Shown here in pieces: positions 22,933 through 30,100 of a stretch of 30,100 nucleotides of DNA; position 1 is the stretch's first letter, and each line of letters begins with the position of its first letter. Source of the stretch: JAVBPP01 sp031549535 (lineage in GTDB: Bacteria > Bacillota > Clostridia > Oscillospirales > Acutalibacteraceae); the NCBI GenBank assembly GCA_031549535.1, contig JAVBPP010000030.1:1-30100 (forward strand), given 5' to 3'. A program made the translations under genes and the position numbers. The notes beneath the pieces are model-generated. The model was not told the DNA's origin and made no database searches. It saw only the letters and a list, made by a program, of their open reading frames with translations.

Positions 22933-24330
22933 TTACAAATATTTTCTAAAGTCCTGTAACACATGAAAGGTCTGGTAGTTGGCGTCATGAAAATTACGCG
23001 GCTCGTTACGCGCCGTGCGGGAAAGATAGTACAAATCCTCCCCCTGCACCGCGATGCTGACATACTGATACCCTGTCATTTTCGGATCCTCTGTGTGCCG
23101 GTCAATCAGCAGCTTGCGCAGGGTGAAGGCGGACAAATCCGGCGAGGCGCACAGACCCAGCGCGTTGCGTGCATTGGGGGGCGCGCCCTCCAGGATAACG
23201 CTGGCGACGCTGATATACTGCCCGCTGGGGGCGTCATACAGCACATCAAATTTGGAGTTGCTTCCGCCCGCAAAGTCAATGACACGGCTGAACTCCGGCC
23301 TCCTCTCCGGCTCCCGCAAAAAGCCATGCAACAACACGGCGCGGTCATGCGAGGGAGTGCATTTTGAGCAGTTATAACGCAGCAGGTTGTAAAGCTCGCC
23401 ATCCCTGCCGATGACGGCGTTACCCTCCAACAGGCCGCCGCTCTCCCCCTGCGACATACCTTCCCAGGCATTGTCCCAATGCAACACCGGGCTAAAGCTC
23501 CAGTTTGCCGGGTCGAGCAAATCCGCCTCCGCCGGGACACTGGCAAAGCCGTTGGCGTGGCCACCCTCCTGCGCACGGTAATCCACGCCCGTCCAAAGCC
23601 TGCCGCCGTGCTCAATGACCGGCATGGGTGCCTTGTGGCAGCCGGTTGCAAACTTGGAACAGCCGCCGGGGAATAGGCGCACGGGCGGCGAAAAGCTGCG
23701 CCCCTCATCCTGCGAAACGCCGATGAGCAAGTCGCCGTATTCCGTGGAGGTGGAAAACATATAGACCTTTCCCCTGTGGTAAAACAGCTTGCCCCAGAAG
23801 CAGGGAAACAGCTCGCACAGGTAAGAAAAGCTCTTGCCGCCGTCCGTAGATTCCATCACAATCGTCAGATTCTGCGGCTGCAAACTGGCGAACACATCCA
23901 TAGAAACCAAAATTTTACCGGAGGGCAACACCAAAAGGCTGGGGCTGCACAGGCTGCGGCCGCTGAAGTCGTAAACCGTATCCTCCGGGTGGAGATAATT
24001 GGTGACAACGCCCTCAATTGCACCGCAGCGAGCCAAGCGCACTTCGCCGCAGACTCCGTCGCTCTCACGCCGCACACACAGCTCGTAGCTGCCGCCGTTT
24101 TGCAGCCCTGTGACGCGCAGCTGTGGCCCGGAAAAACACTGCTCCTGCCAGATACTTTCCCCGCGGGGTCGATACAGCAGGGTGTGTGCGCCGCCGTCGC
24201 AGCTGTCGAAGTACTGCACATCCACATGCGCCGCATAAGGCGCTATGCGGCACAGATAGGGCAGCTCCGCCTGCTCCACGCGGTCAAAAGGCTTGTACGG
24301 CGTATAACTCCAGGAAGTGATGCCCCTCAT
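22933..24330 (-). CDS. Asp-box (sialidase/BNR-fold) propeller protein, apparently cytoplasmic
   Basis: A 465-residue protein with no signal peptide or membrane helix. The N-terminal ~100 residues look like an Ig/FN3-type beta sandwich (VTGLQNGGSYELCVRR). The rest is a sialidase-type beta-propeller: two Asp-box repeats are evident, STDGGKSF (161-168) and SQDEGRSF (206-213), plus SPSLLVLPSGKILVSMD (129-145) and HDRAVLLHGF. No complete sialidase arginine triad could be assigned by eye. In related proteins the fold serves glycoside hydrolases or binding modules. AGGAG precedes ATG at 24330. It lies between mreB (9 bp) and a phosphoribosyltransferase (15 bp), an unexpected setting for a sugar-active protein. 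The substrate is unknown. Confidence 0.72.
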   Translation of the reverse strand: MRGITSWSYTPYKPFDRVEQAELPYLCRIAPYAAHVDVQYFDSCDGGAHTLLYRPRGESIWQEQCFSGPQLRVTGLQNGGSYELCVRRESDGVCGEVRLARCGAIEGVVTNYLHPEDTVYDFSGRSLCSPSLLVLPSGKILVSMDVFASLQPQNLTIVMESTDGGKSFSYLCELFPCFWGKLFYHRGKVYMFSTSTEYGDLLIGVSQDEGRSFSPPVRLFPGGCSKFATGCHKAPMPVIEHGGRLWTGVDYRAQEGGHANGFASVPAEADLLDPANWSFSPVLHWDNAWEGMSQGESGGLLEGNAVIGRDGELYNLLRYNCSKCTPSHDRAVLLHGFLREPERRPEFSRVIDFAGGSNSKFDVLYDAPSGQYISVASVILEGAPPNARNALGLCASPDLSAFTLRKLLIDRHTEDPKMTGYQYVSIAVQGEDLYYLSRTARNEPRNFHDANYQTFHVLQDFRKYL

Positions 24331-24339
24331 ACCAAACTC

Positions 24340-25374
24340 CTATTCTCGATACCCCGTGACATCCTCACGGGTCTGAAAGCTGTAACCGTTGCTGATTAAT
24401 ATATCAATATCTTTCATCGCAAGTCCTGCGCCAATGGCCACCGTTTCAATCGGGCTATCCGCCACACGGGTGAGGACACCCAAATCCGTGATGAGCATTT
24501 CATCCAACCCCGTGAGCAGAGCACCGCCGCCCGTGAGGATAATGCCGTTCTCCGCAATATCCGCCGCCAGCTCCGGCGGGGTGACGCGCAGGATATCAGT
24601 AATCGCGTCGCTGATGATATCCAGCGTATCCCGGATGGCACTGTACACCTCCGAGGAGGAGACCTCAATGCGCACGGGCAACCCGTCCGAAAGGCGCTTC
24701 CCTTTCGCCGGTATGGCGAGGTCAGCCTCCCGCGCATAGGCGCAGCCAATTTCTTTTTTGATTTCCTCCGCCGTCCGCTCACCGAACTGCACGCCGCGCT
24801 TGCGTTTGAAGTAGCGGATAATTGCCTCATCCAGCGCCCGCCCCGCTGTGCGGATGGAACGGGAGATGGAGACAGTGCCCATGGTAATGACTGCGATATC
24901 TGTTGTTCCGCCGCCGATATTTACAATCATGGTGCCGGAGGGGCGCTTGATATTAACCTGGCTGCCCAGGGCGGCGGCCAGCGGCTCCTCAATCAAACAG
25001 GCCTTGGCGGCACCCGCAGTCGTCACCAAATCAAGTAGCGTGCGCTGCTCCAGCTTCGTTAAGCCGCTGGGCACGCTCACCACAACATTGGGCTTGAATA
25101 CCATATTTCTGCAAACCTGAGACAAAAAGCTGCGCAGAATATGGCTTGTGGCGGTAAAATCCGATATCAAGCCGCCGGAAATCGGGCGCACAACATGGAT
25201 GGAGCCAGGGGTACGCCCGAGCATTTCCAGCGCACGGCTCCCCAGGGCAAGCAGGCGATTATCCTGCGTGGAATAGGCAGCAACGCACGGCTCATTCACT
25301 ACAATGCCCTTGCCCTTAACATAAATCAAGACAGACGTGGTGCCCAAATCCACGCCGACACAACTCCCGAGCAT
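24340..25374 (-). CDS. mreB: Rod-shape-determining actin homologue MreB/Mbl
   Basis: A 344-residue bacterial actin that polymerises on the inner membrane face and guides lateral wall synthesis. The ATP-binding motifs are phosphate-1 GVDLGTTSVLIY (residues 7-18), phosphate-2 MIVNIGGGTTDIAVI (149-163) and the adenosine motif GIILTGGGALLTGLDEML near residue 280. The length is typical. It could be MreB, Mbl or MreBH; paralogue identity is open, as no mreC or mreD follows. ATG at 25374 follows GGAGAGGAGGCAAGCAC. The 49-bp gap to the upstream comF contains a fragment of palindromic element A. It is within the long minus-strand operon and 9 bp before the propeller-protein gene. Confidence 0.92.
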   Translation of the reverse strand: MLGSCVGVDLGTTSVLIYVKGKGIVVNEPCVAAYSTQDNRLLALGSRALEMLGRTPGSIHVVRPISGGLISDFTATSHILRSFLSQVCRNMVFKPNVVVSVPSGLTKLEQRTLLDLVTTAGAAKACLIEEPLAAALGSQVNIKRPSGTMIVNIGGGTTDIAVITMGTVSISRSIRTAGRALDEAIIRYFKRKRGVQFGERTAEEIKKEIGCAYAREADLAIPAKGKRLSDGLPVRIEVSSSEVYSAIRDTLDIISDAITDILRVTPPELAADIAENGIILTGGGALLTGLDEMLITDLGVLTRVADSPIETVAIGAGLAMKDIDILISNGYSFQTREDVTGYRE

Positions 25375-25395
25375 GTGCTTGCCTCCTCTCCTGCT

Positions 25396-25424
25396 ATTAC
25401 TACTGTTTGGTGCAGGAGTAATAT
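25396..25424. repeat. Partial copy of palindromic element family A
   Basis: TTACTACTGTTTGGTGCAGG followed by AGTAATATT matches one end of the element at 248-353 (ACTACTGTT...GGAGTAATAT in inverted sense). The other end is missing. It occupies the comF-mreB gap and abuts the comF stop codon. Confidence 0.45.
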
Positions 25425-26128
25425 TACTTACGTTTCGTTTTACAGGCCGTTACGCAGTAAACCGCCGCCGCATATTCCAGCAGCAGCATTTTGGCGCATT
25501 CCTGCAGCGTTGCACCCGTGGTGGAAACATCGTCAACCAATAAAATGCGCTTGTTTGCAACGGCAGGCTCCTGCGTCACCGCTATGGTGCCTAAAATATT
25601 TGCTCTGCGCCCATGGATGGAAAAATCGCGCTGGCTGGAGCTGTTGTGCAGCTTTTGCAGCAACTGCTCCGCAAAGGGCAAATCCAACTCACGGGCAACA
25701 ATTTGCCCCAGCAAAGCGCTCTGGTTATAGCCGCGCTCCCGCAGGCGCTGCGCGGAAATCGGCACGCAACAAACCAAATCAAATTGCAGTTTTCCGTATT
25801 CGCCTCGTACCAATCGTGCCATTTCTATGCCAAAATATTCCGCGCGATGCGGTTTATCATAAAATTTTAGTTGGGTTATCCCGTTGGCTGCACCGCCCTC
25901 ATAATAAAACGGCGCGAGCATCTGCTCATAGAGCATCCTGTGCTTGCGGCAGCTGCAATCCGCACGGTTTGCCCCGCAATACGCGCAAAGCGGCGGCAAA
26001 ATGCGTGGTGCGTTTGCTTTGCAAGCCTCACACAGCAGTTCCTCCGGTTCAATCACCGCCCCGCAAAACGCACAGCGGCGCGGAAACAGGGCAAGCGCCG
26101 CCTTTTCGCGCCAGGAAAGCGGCATCAT
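25424..26128 (-). CDS. comF: ComF-family amidophosphoribosyltransferase-like protein
   Basis: A 234-residue cytoplasmic protein of the ComFC type, required for transformation in studied Firmicutes. The N-terminal double zinc-finger is CAFCG (19-23) with CEAC (33-36) and CAYCG (48-52) with CSC (58-60). The C-terminal phosphoribosyltransferase fold carries LLVDDVSTTGATL (196-208), and RLRERGYNQSALLGQIVA is characteristic of ComF. ATG at 26128 overlaps the hslO stop codon (ATGA), so the two are translationally coupled; a longer in-frame start upstream would sit deep inside hslO. No comFA helicase gene is adjacent, although comEC is in the same run. Confidence 0.9.
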   Translation of the reverse strand: MMPLSWREKAALALFPRRCAFCGAVIEPEELLCEACKANAPRILPPLCAYCGANRADCSCRKHRMLYEQMLAPFYYEGGAANGITQLKFYDKPHRAEYFGIEMARLVRGEYGKLQFDLVCCVPISAQRLRERGYNQSALLGQIVARELDLPFAEQLLQKLHNSSSQRDFSIHGRRANILGTIAVTQEPAVANKRILLVDDVSTTGATLQECAKMLLLEYAAAVYCVTACKTKRK

Positions 26129-26991
26129 CGAGCCAGAGCCCGAATTTCCTGCGGGGTAAAACGGTACTTTTTCTCGCAGAAATGGCAGCAAAGCTCGGCA
26201 GTACCCTCCTGCGCCAGTTCCTCCAGTTCCTGCCTGCCCAAGCTGATTAAGGCGGCGGAAACCCGGTTTTTATCGCAGGAGCAGCGGTAGTATATTTCCG
26301 TGCTGTCCAATATATCCAGCGCAAAGCCCGGCAAAACCGCGCCGCAGATATCCCGCGCCGTCATGCCCCGCGCGAGCATCTTTGTCACCGGCTCCATGCC
26401 CGCAACGCAGCGTTCCACGGCGGTGAGCGTCTCCTCCCCCGCACCCGGCAGCAGTTGAATCAAAAAGCCGCCCGCCGCCGCAATGGAGCGGTCAGAATTC
26501 ACCAAAACACCCAGCGCGCAGACCGTTGGAATCTGCTCGCTCACGGCGTAGTACTGCGTGATATCCTCGGCAATTTCGCCGGAAATCAGTGGAATCTGCC
26601 CAATATACGGCTCCCCGAAGCCCAGGTCGCGCATCACGGTCAGCGTGCCGTTCGGCCCGACAGCGCCGGCAACATCCAGCTTGCCCTTTTCGTTCAGCGG
26701 GAGGGAGAGCTCGGCATTTTCCGCATAGCCGCGCACATGCCCCGCTGCGTCCGTTACGGCAATCAAGCTGCCGACGGGGCCATCCCCACGCACACGCAGA
26801 GTCACGCTGGCATCCGCGCTTTTCTGCGCCGCGCCGAAGAATGCAGCGGCGGTCAGCAGCCTGCCCAATCCCGCGGAAACAACCGGCGCTGTGCCATGAA
26901 TTTCCCGCGCATGCTCTACAATATCCGTTGTATCCGCGGCCATAACGGTGACAAAACCATCCTGCGAAATGCAGCGTATGAGTTCACCCAT
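26125..26991 (-). CDS. hslO: Redox-regulated chaperone Hsp33
   Basis: A 288-residue cytoplasmic holdase activated by oxidation. The N-terminal domain (LIRCISQDGFVTVMAADTTD, RLLTAAAFFGAAQK, LRVRGDGPVGSLIAVTDAAG) is standard Hsp33. The C-terminal redox switch has all four zinc cysteines: C237 and C239 (CSC) and C269 and C272 (CHFC). ATG at 26991 follows GGGAGGTAACGCAT. The upstream methyltransferase gene ends 5 bp before it and comF overlaps its stop. A hslO-comF arrangement suggests simple housekeeping clustering. Confidence 0.95.
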   Translation of the reverse strand: MGELIRCISQDGFVTVMAADTTDIVEHAREIHGTAPVVSAGLGRLLTAAAFFGAAQKSADASVTLRVRGDGPVGSLIAVTDAAGHVRGYAENAELSLPLNEKGKLDVAGAVGPNGTLTVMRDLGFGEPYIGQIPLISGEIAEDITQYYAVSEQIPTVCALGVLVNSDRSIAAAGGFLIQLLPGAGEETLTAVERCVAGMEPVTKMLARGMTARDICGAVLPGFALDILDSTEIYYRCSCDKNRVSAALISLGRQELEELAQEGTAELCCHFCEKKYRFTPQEIRALAR

Positions 26992-26996
26992 ATGCG

Positions 26997-27755
26997 TTAC
27001 CTCCCCTTTCTCAGCGCAACAAACAGCGCCCGCTGTGTTTTTGCGCCCACAGCCTCATCGCTGATATCGTCATAGATTCCCTCGAGGGTAAAACCGTTGG
27101 TGTGCAGCATGGCGCGAATGGTCTCTAAGGGAAAGGCGCGTTCACAAAACTGTTCGCAGCAACGCGTGTAACGCCCGTTTTCATCCTCTTCGAAAATATC
27201 CAGCAAAATATCCACGCTCTGCGTTTCCGGCTCATAAAAATTCCGCCAGATGCATAGAAGACCCTCTTCCTCCAGCACAAAGCTGTTATCGCCCAGGATG
27301 CTTTCATGTTTATAGGGCGTATTCACATCAAACAGCAACACAGCGCCCGGCGCAAGAAATAAGCGCAGACGCGCAAAAGTTTGCTCCAGCGCAATTTCAT
27401 CCGGCAGGTGGTTTAGGCTGTCGAGCATACAAATGGCACCATCTACTGTGCCGTAAAGGTCAAGGCTTTGCATCTCTTGGCAGATCAGCAGCGGGGCAAA
27501 GCCCGCCTCCTCGCACTTTTCCCGTGCTATCTGCAGCATTTCCGGGCTTTGATCCACGCCGATGAGGGAGTAGCCCTCCCGCAGCAGCGGCAAGGTCAAG
27601 CTTCCTGTTCCGCAGGCGATGTCAAGGATATCCCCTTTACAGACTCCACACGAGCGCAACAGCGCACAAATCCGCTTTGCGCGCTGTTCATAGGCTGCAT
27701 CCTGCATCAAACGGTCATAATACCGGGCAAACCCGGTGTAAGAAGCATTATCCAT
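26997..27755 (-). CDS. Class I SAM-dependent methyltransferase
   Basis: A 252-residue protein. SAM motif I is ILDIACGTGSLTLPL (residues 43-57), with IGVDQSPEMLQIAREK (65-80) and ICMLDSLNHLPDE (motif IV region). SYTGFARYYDRLM at the N-terminus is common in Firmicutes methyltransferases of this group. The substrate is unknown. The start is ATG at 27755, overlapping the yerC stop by 8 bp; an upstream in-frame ATG lies deeper in yerC and would precede the conserved start. There is no strong ribosome site, consistent with translational coupling to yerC. Confidence 0.85.
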   Translation of the reverse strand: MDNASYTGFARYYDRLMQDAAYEQRAKRICALLRSCGVCKGDILDIACGTGSLTLPLLREGYSLIGVDQSPEMLQIAREKCEEAGFAPLLICQEMQSLDLYGTVDGAICMLDSLNHLPDEIALEQTFARLRLFLAPGAVLLFDVNTPYKHESILGDNSFVLEEEGLLCIWRNFYEPETQSVDILLDIFEEDENGRYTRCCEQFCERAFPLETIRAMLHTNGFTLEGIYDDISDEAVGAKTQRALFVALRKGR

Positions 27756-28050
27756 TCTGCTTGCTATCCATGCGGGCAAAGATTTTTTCATAGCCATCGC
27801 AGCCATATTGCAGGGAACGATTCACGCGGCTGATGGTTGCGGTCGAAGCACCTGTTTCGTGAACAATTTCGCTATAAACGCGCTTGTCCGAAAGCATTTT
27901 AGCCACCACAATACGCTGAGAAATCGCCTTGAGCTCCGGAACGGTGCAGACATCCTCAAAAAAGTCATAGCACTCCTCAAGAGTTTGCAGCTCCAGCACC
28001 GCACGAAAAAAGAAATCCATGTTGCTGTCTTTTAACTTATTATTCAACAC
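27748..28050 (-). CDS. YerC/YecD-type TrpR-related DNA-binding protein
   Basis: A 100-residue TrpR-superfamily repressor. VLELQTLEECYDFFEDVCTV, PELKAISQRIVVAKML and the HTH GASTATISRVNRSLQYGCDGY match the YerC/YecD type seen across Firmicutes. Its ligand and regulon are not established. The start is GTG at 28050, with AAAGGGAGGGCTGG upstream. It is the first gene of a nine-gene minus-strand run and may autoregulate through the palindrome overlapping its predicted promoter. Confidence 0.88.
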   Translation of the reverse strand: MLNNKLKDSNMDFFFRAVLELQTLEECYDFFEDVCTVPELKAISQRIVVAKMLSDKRVYSEIVHETGASTATISRVNRSLQYGCDGYEKIFARMDSKQNG

Positions 28051-28078
28051 CCAGCCCTCCCTTTGGTTGACTACTCAT

Positions 28079-28107
28079 AGTTTAACACACTAAACCGTAA
28101 CAGTAAA
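28079..28107 (-). promoter_or_regulatory. Predicted promoter and overlapping palindrome for yerC operon
   Basis: On the minus strand TTTACT (28107-28102) and TAAACT (28084-28079) are 17 bp apart. GTTTA-N6-TAAAC (28080-28095) is an inverted repeat overlapping the -10, well placed for repression by the TrpR-like product of the first gene. Repression is inference. Confidence 0.45.
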
Positions 28108-28127
28108 GAAGAATCACAAAAAACGTG

Positions 28128-29882
28128 TTAAGAATTTATATAAAGCGGATTGCGGTAGACTGCCACCGCGCCTTCAATAAAATAAACCGTTTCCCAATGC
28201 GGCCGGTAGTATTTGTTGTGGTGCTCCATGCCTGCGCGTAAATCTAAAACAATATATTCCGTGTCATGCTGTGTGGTTTCAATTTCATAGAGCACATCGT
28301 GATTGTATAAATTCGGCACCAGATAGGTTGTCGCACGCACCGAGGCCTCATGCGGAACAAGGGAAAGCCCCGTTTCAATTTCCGCATAGCGGGCTTGATT
28401 GTTGCGGTATTCCGGAATAGCGGACAGGCGCGGGAGGCTGTAGACCACGAAGCACAGCAGGGCGCAGGCCATTGCCACAGGCAAAACGCGCCTGCGGAAC
28501 GCGGGCATAAGCTCCTTATAATTCATCACCAGCAGATAAATCAAGAACGCCGCCGTGCCGTAGGTATATTGGTAGCCGATGTCATGCTGATAATAATAGT
28601 CGGACATGAGATTCACCAGCAACAGCGGGATGAGCAAAATCAAGCGGGAGGGCTTTTTCGTCATGAAAGGCAAAAAACCCAGCGGCAACAGCATCTGCAT
28701 TAAAAACACAAATTTCTCGGCATTTACACTTTCCGAAAAAACATAAATGGGGTTGAGGATGGCCGCCTTGATGACGGTAAAGAGATTGCCGTCCGGGTCG
28801 TATAAAAAGTTATCGTAGCGGTAATTCATGACGCCCTCGCCGTATTTCCCCAACAGCAGCACTACGGCAACAAAGTAGATGCAGGCCAGAATGAACAGTG
28901 GAATGCTTTTTTTCAGCTGCTGTTTGGAGAGGATGTAATACAGCGCGAGAACCGCGACATAGACGGGTGCATCCTCCTTCACCAGCAGCACCAGGAGCGC
29001 GAACACAAAAATAAGCACGGTTTTTTTCTTCTCAAACGCAAACATCAACCACAGCAACAGCGGGGTGAGGAACTTATTCTCATGCAAAAAGTAGAACGCA
29101 CCGCCACTCAAGGAGGGCAACATGAGGTAACAAAAGCAAATGCCGAAGGTGGCGGCGTTTGAGAGCTCATAATGCTTGCAAATCAAATAAAGCGGAATCG
29201 CACCGCTGGCCAGCAGCGCCGCCTGACAAACGAGCAGGGTGGAGGGCGTTGGAAAAATGGCATAAAACGGCAGCATCAGATAATAAATGGGCGAGGCATG
29301 CACCGCAAAGTGGCTGAGCAATTTATCCCGCTCGCAGGTGACCAGGGGCTGCAGTGTCTCGCGCATATAATGAAACATCTGTGAAAAAATGCCAAAATCA
29401 TAACAGCTGGAGGTGAAGCTTTTATAGCGCAGCACAGTCAGCCCACCCACAAAAGCGAAAAACAATAGCATCATGCCGCCTAGCAGCAGTTTCAGCCAGC
29501 TTGCTTTCAGTTTGATGATGGTGTTTTCCTTCACGCAAAACACCGTAACACCACCTAAAATGGCACAGCCCACCATGAGCAAATAGATGTCTCGCATCAT
29601 ATAGATTGCTGCCGCGCAATAGAGAAAGGCAGCTAAGAACAAAAGCACCCGATCCAATATGGGCAGATGCAGCAGCACTAAAGCAACAAATACCGCCCCA
29701 ATGCGCAGCAAATGCGCGGCAAAGGGCAGCTCCCGCATATAATCCAGTTCATAGAATGGCGCATCAGCCGTAATCAGTTCAAAAAAACAACTCAACAGCA
29801 CGGCAACCACGGCACGCAGCGCCATGTCCTGCAAGGTCAGCCCGCGCCGAATATGCCGGGCTGCAGATTTAATCAGTTCCAA
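28128..29882 (-). CDS. DUF2079 polytopic membrane protein
   Basis: A 584-residue integral membrane protein with about 12 or more hydrophobic helices across residues 20-480 and a soluble C-terminal part of about 100 residues. The segment SSCYDFGIFSQMFHYM followed by LLSHFAVHASPIYYLMLPFY and a FLHENKF loop are typical of DUF2079, which resembles GT-C glycosyltransferases in layout. An enzymatic role in cell-surface glycosylation is possible but unproven. The start appears to be TTG at 29882, with GAGGTAACG upstream. It is separated from the downstream yerC operon by its own end and a promoter, and has a strong promoter of its own. Confidence 0.8.
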   Translation of the reverse strand: MELIKSAARHIRRGLTLQDMALRAVVAVLLSCFFELITADAPFYELDYMRELPFAAHLLRIGAVFVALVLLHLPILDRVLLFLAAFLYCAAAIYMMRDIYLLMVGCAILGGVTVFCVKENTIIKLKASWLKLLLGGMMLLFFAFVGGLTVLRYKSFTSSCYDFGIFSQMFHYMRETLQPLVTCERDKLLSHFAVHASPIYYLMLPFYAIFPTPSTLLVCQAALLASGAIPLYLICKHYELSNAATFGICFCYLMLPSLSGGAFYFLHENKFLTPLLLWLMFAFEKKKTVLIFVFALLVLLVKEDAPVYVAVLALYYILSKQQLKKSIPLFILACIYFVAVVLLLGKYGEGVMNYRYDNFLYDPDGNLFTVIKAAILNPIYVFSESVNAEKFVFLMQMLLPLGFLPFMTKKPSRLILLIPLLLVNLMSDYYYQHDIGYQYTYGTAAFLIYLLVMNYKELMPAFRRRVLPVAMACALLCFVVYSLPRLSAIPEYRNNQARYAEIETGLSLVPHEASVRATTYLVPNLYNHDVLYEIETTQHDTEYIVLDLRAGMEHHNKYYRPHWETVYFIEGAVAVYRNPLYINS

Positions 29883-29913
29883 AACGTTACCTCACTACGG
29901 TTTATGTTGTAAC

Positions 29914-29942
29914 AGTATAGCATGCCCTTCCGGCGCTTGCAA
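29914..29942 (-). promoter_or_regulatory. Predicted sigma-A promoter for the DUF2079 gene
   Basis: TTGCAA (29942-29937) and TATACT (29919-29914) on the minus strand are separated by exactly 17 bp, about 30 bp upstream of the start codon. Nothing else is supported from 29943 to the end of the window; an AAGAGG motif near 30077 on the plus strand could be a ribosome site for a gene beyond the edge. Confidence 0.6.
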
Positions 29943-30100
29943 GATTTTCCATGCAATGTACTTGAGTTTCCCCATTTTAAAAAGCATCGCAAGCGCAACG
30001 CAAGGAGCCGCAAGGGAAAAGCTGTGGAGAAGGTTGTGATTGTAAAAAACTCACGTACAAAAGATAACAAATAAAAGAGGTTATAGAAATAAAACAAAAC

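Noticed and set aside
25141..26250. 369-residue plus-strand frame across mreB and comF
   Set aside because: Runs antisense through two clear genes and has Arg/Ala/Pro-rich low-information composition.
29873..30097. 74-residue reading frame on the minus strand at the window end
   Set aside because: It overlaps a strong promoter for the DUF2079 gene, has no ribosome site, and its composition (Phe-, Leu- and Arg-rich) is that of a chance frame.

Overview
The window reads as chromosome of a Gram-positive, endospore-forming anaerobe of the Clostridia, probably a gut Oscillospiraceae/Christensenellales-type organism. The evidence is a GerA/SpoVAF-type germination protein, a small Spo0A-C-terminus-like protein, strong GGAGG-type ribosome sites with occasional GTG and TTG starts, ComF/ComEC, a YerC/TrpR-like repressor, and fermentative rhaD-fucO genes. 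This is inference from gene content; no rRNA or tRNA gene was found.

Layout. 1-1092 (minus): a nitroreductase is translationally coupled to an RraA-family gene that is broken by a ~106-bp inverted-repeat element. 1182-3430 (plus): folC and an RluA-type pseudouridine synthase. 3558-5555 (minus): rhaD-fucO, the lower arm of rhamnose/fucose fermentation, with its own promoter. 5556-6182: scrap region with the 3' tail of a lost rtcB gene, repeat elements and a possible 29-aa peptide. 6183-7851 (minus): a Cys-rich protein of unknown function overlapping an AI-2E-family permease. 8000-9814 (plus): a large beta-helix lipoprotein. 10073-10930: small accessory genes (Spo0A-C-like, XRE regulator, small membrane protein). 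11124-15260 (plus): murC, an asparaginase-like protein, an alpha/beta hydrolase and a DUF3784/PH-like membrane protein, closed by a terminator. 15437-17413 (minus): a DUF4838 protein, divergent from a GerA/SpoVAF-like gene (17585-19012, plus). 19009-28050 (minus): a tightly packed nine-gene run, yerC, methyltransferase, hslO, comF, mreB, Asp-box propeller protein, phosphoribosyltransferase, comEC, methyltransferase. 28128-29882 (minus): a DUF2079 polytopic membrane protein.

How the genes work together. Most are housekeeping: folate polyglutamylation, peptidoglycan precursor synthesis (MurC), cell shape (MreB), redox chaperone (HslO) and rRNA modification. RhaD and FucO make a two-step route from rhamnulose/fuculose-1-phosphate to 1,2-propanediol, without the upstream isomerase and kinase in view.

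The most distinctive feature is a set of small palindromic, MITE-like elements in at least two, probably three, families. One sits inside rraA with a visible 4-bp target duplication and an exactly restorable reading frame. Two copies of another family, in opposite orientation, each lie between the 3' ends of convergent genes. Other points for follow-up are a ComEC whose C-terminal metallo-beta-lactamase-like region lacks the His motif, an asparaginase homologue with Gln where the catalytic Lys is expected, and an apparently cytoplasmic sialidase-fold protein embedded in the mreB/comEC operon. I found no clear candidate for a wholly new defence or biosynthetic system.
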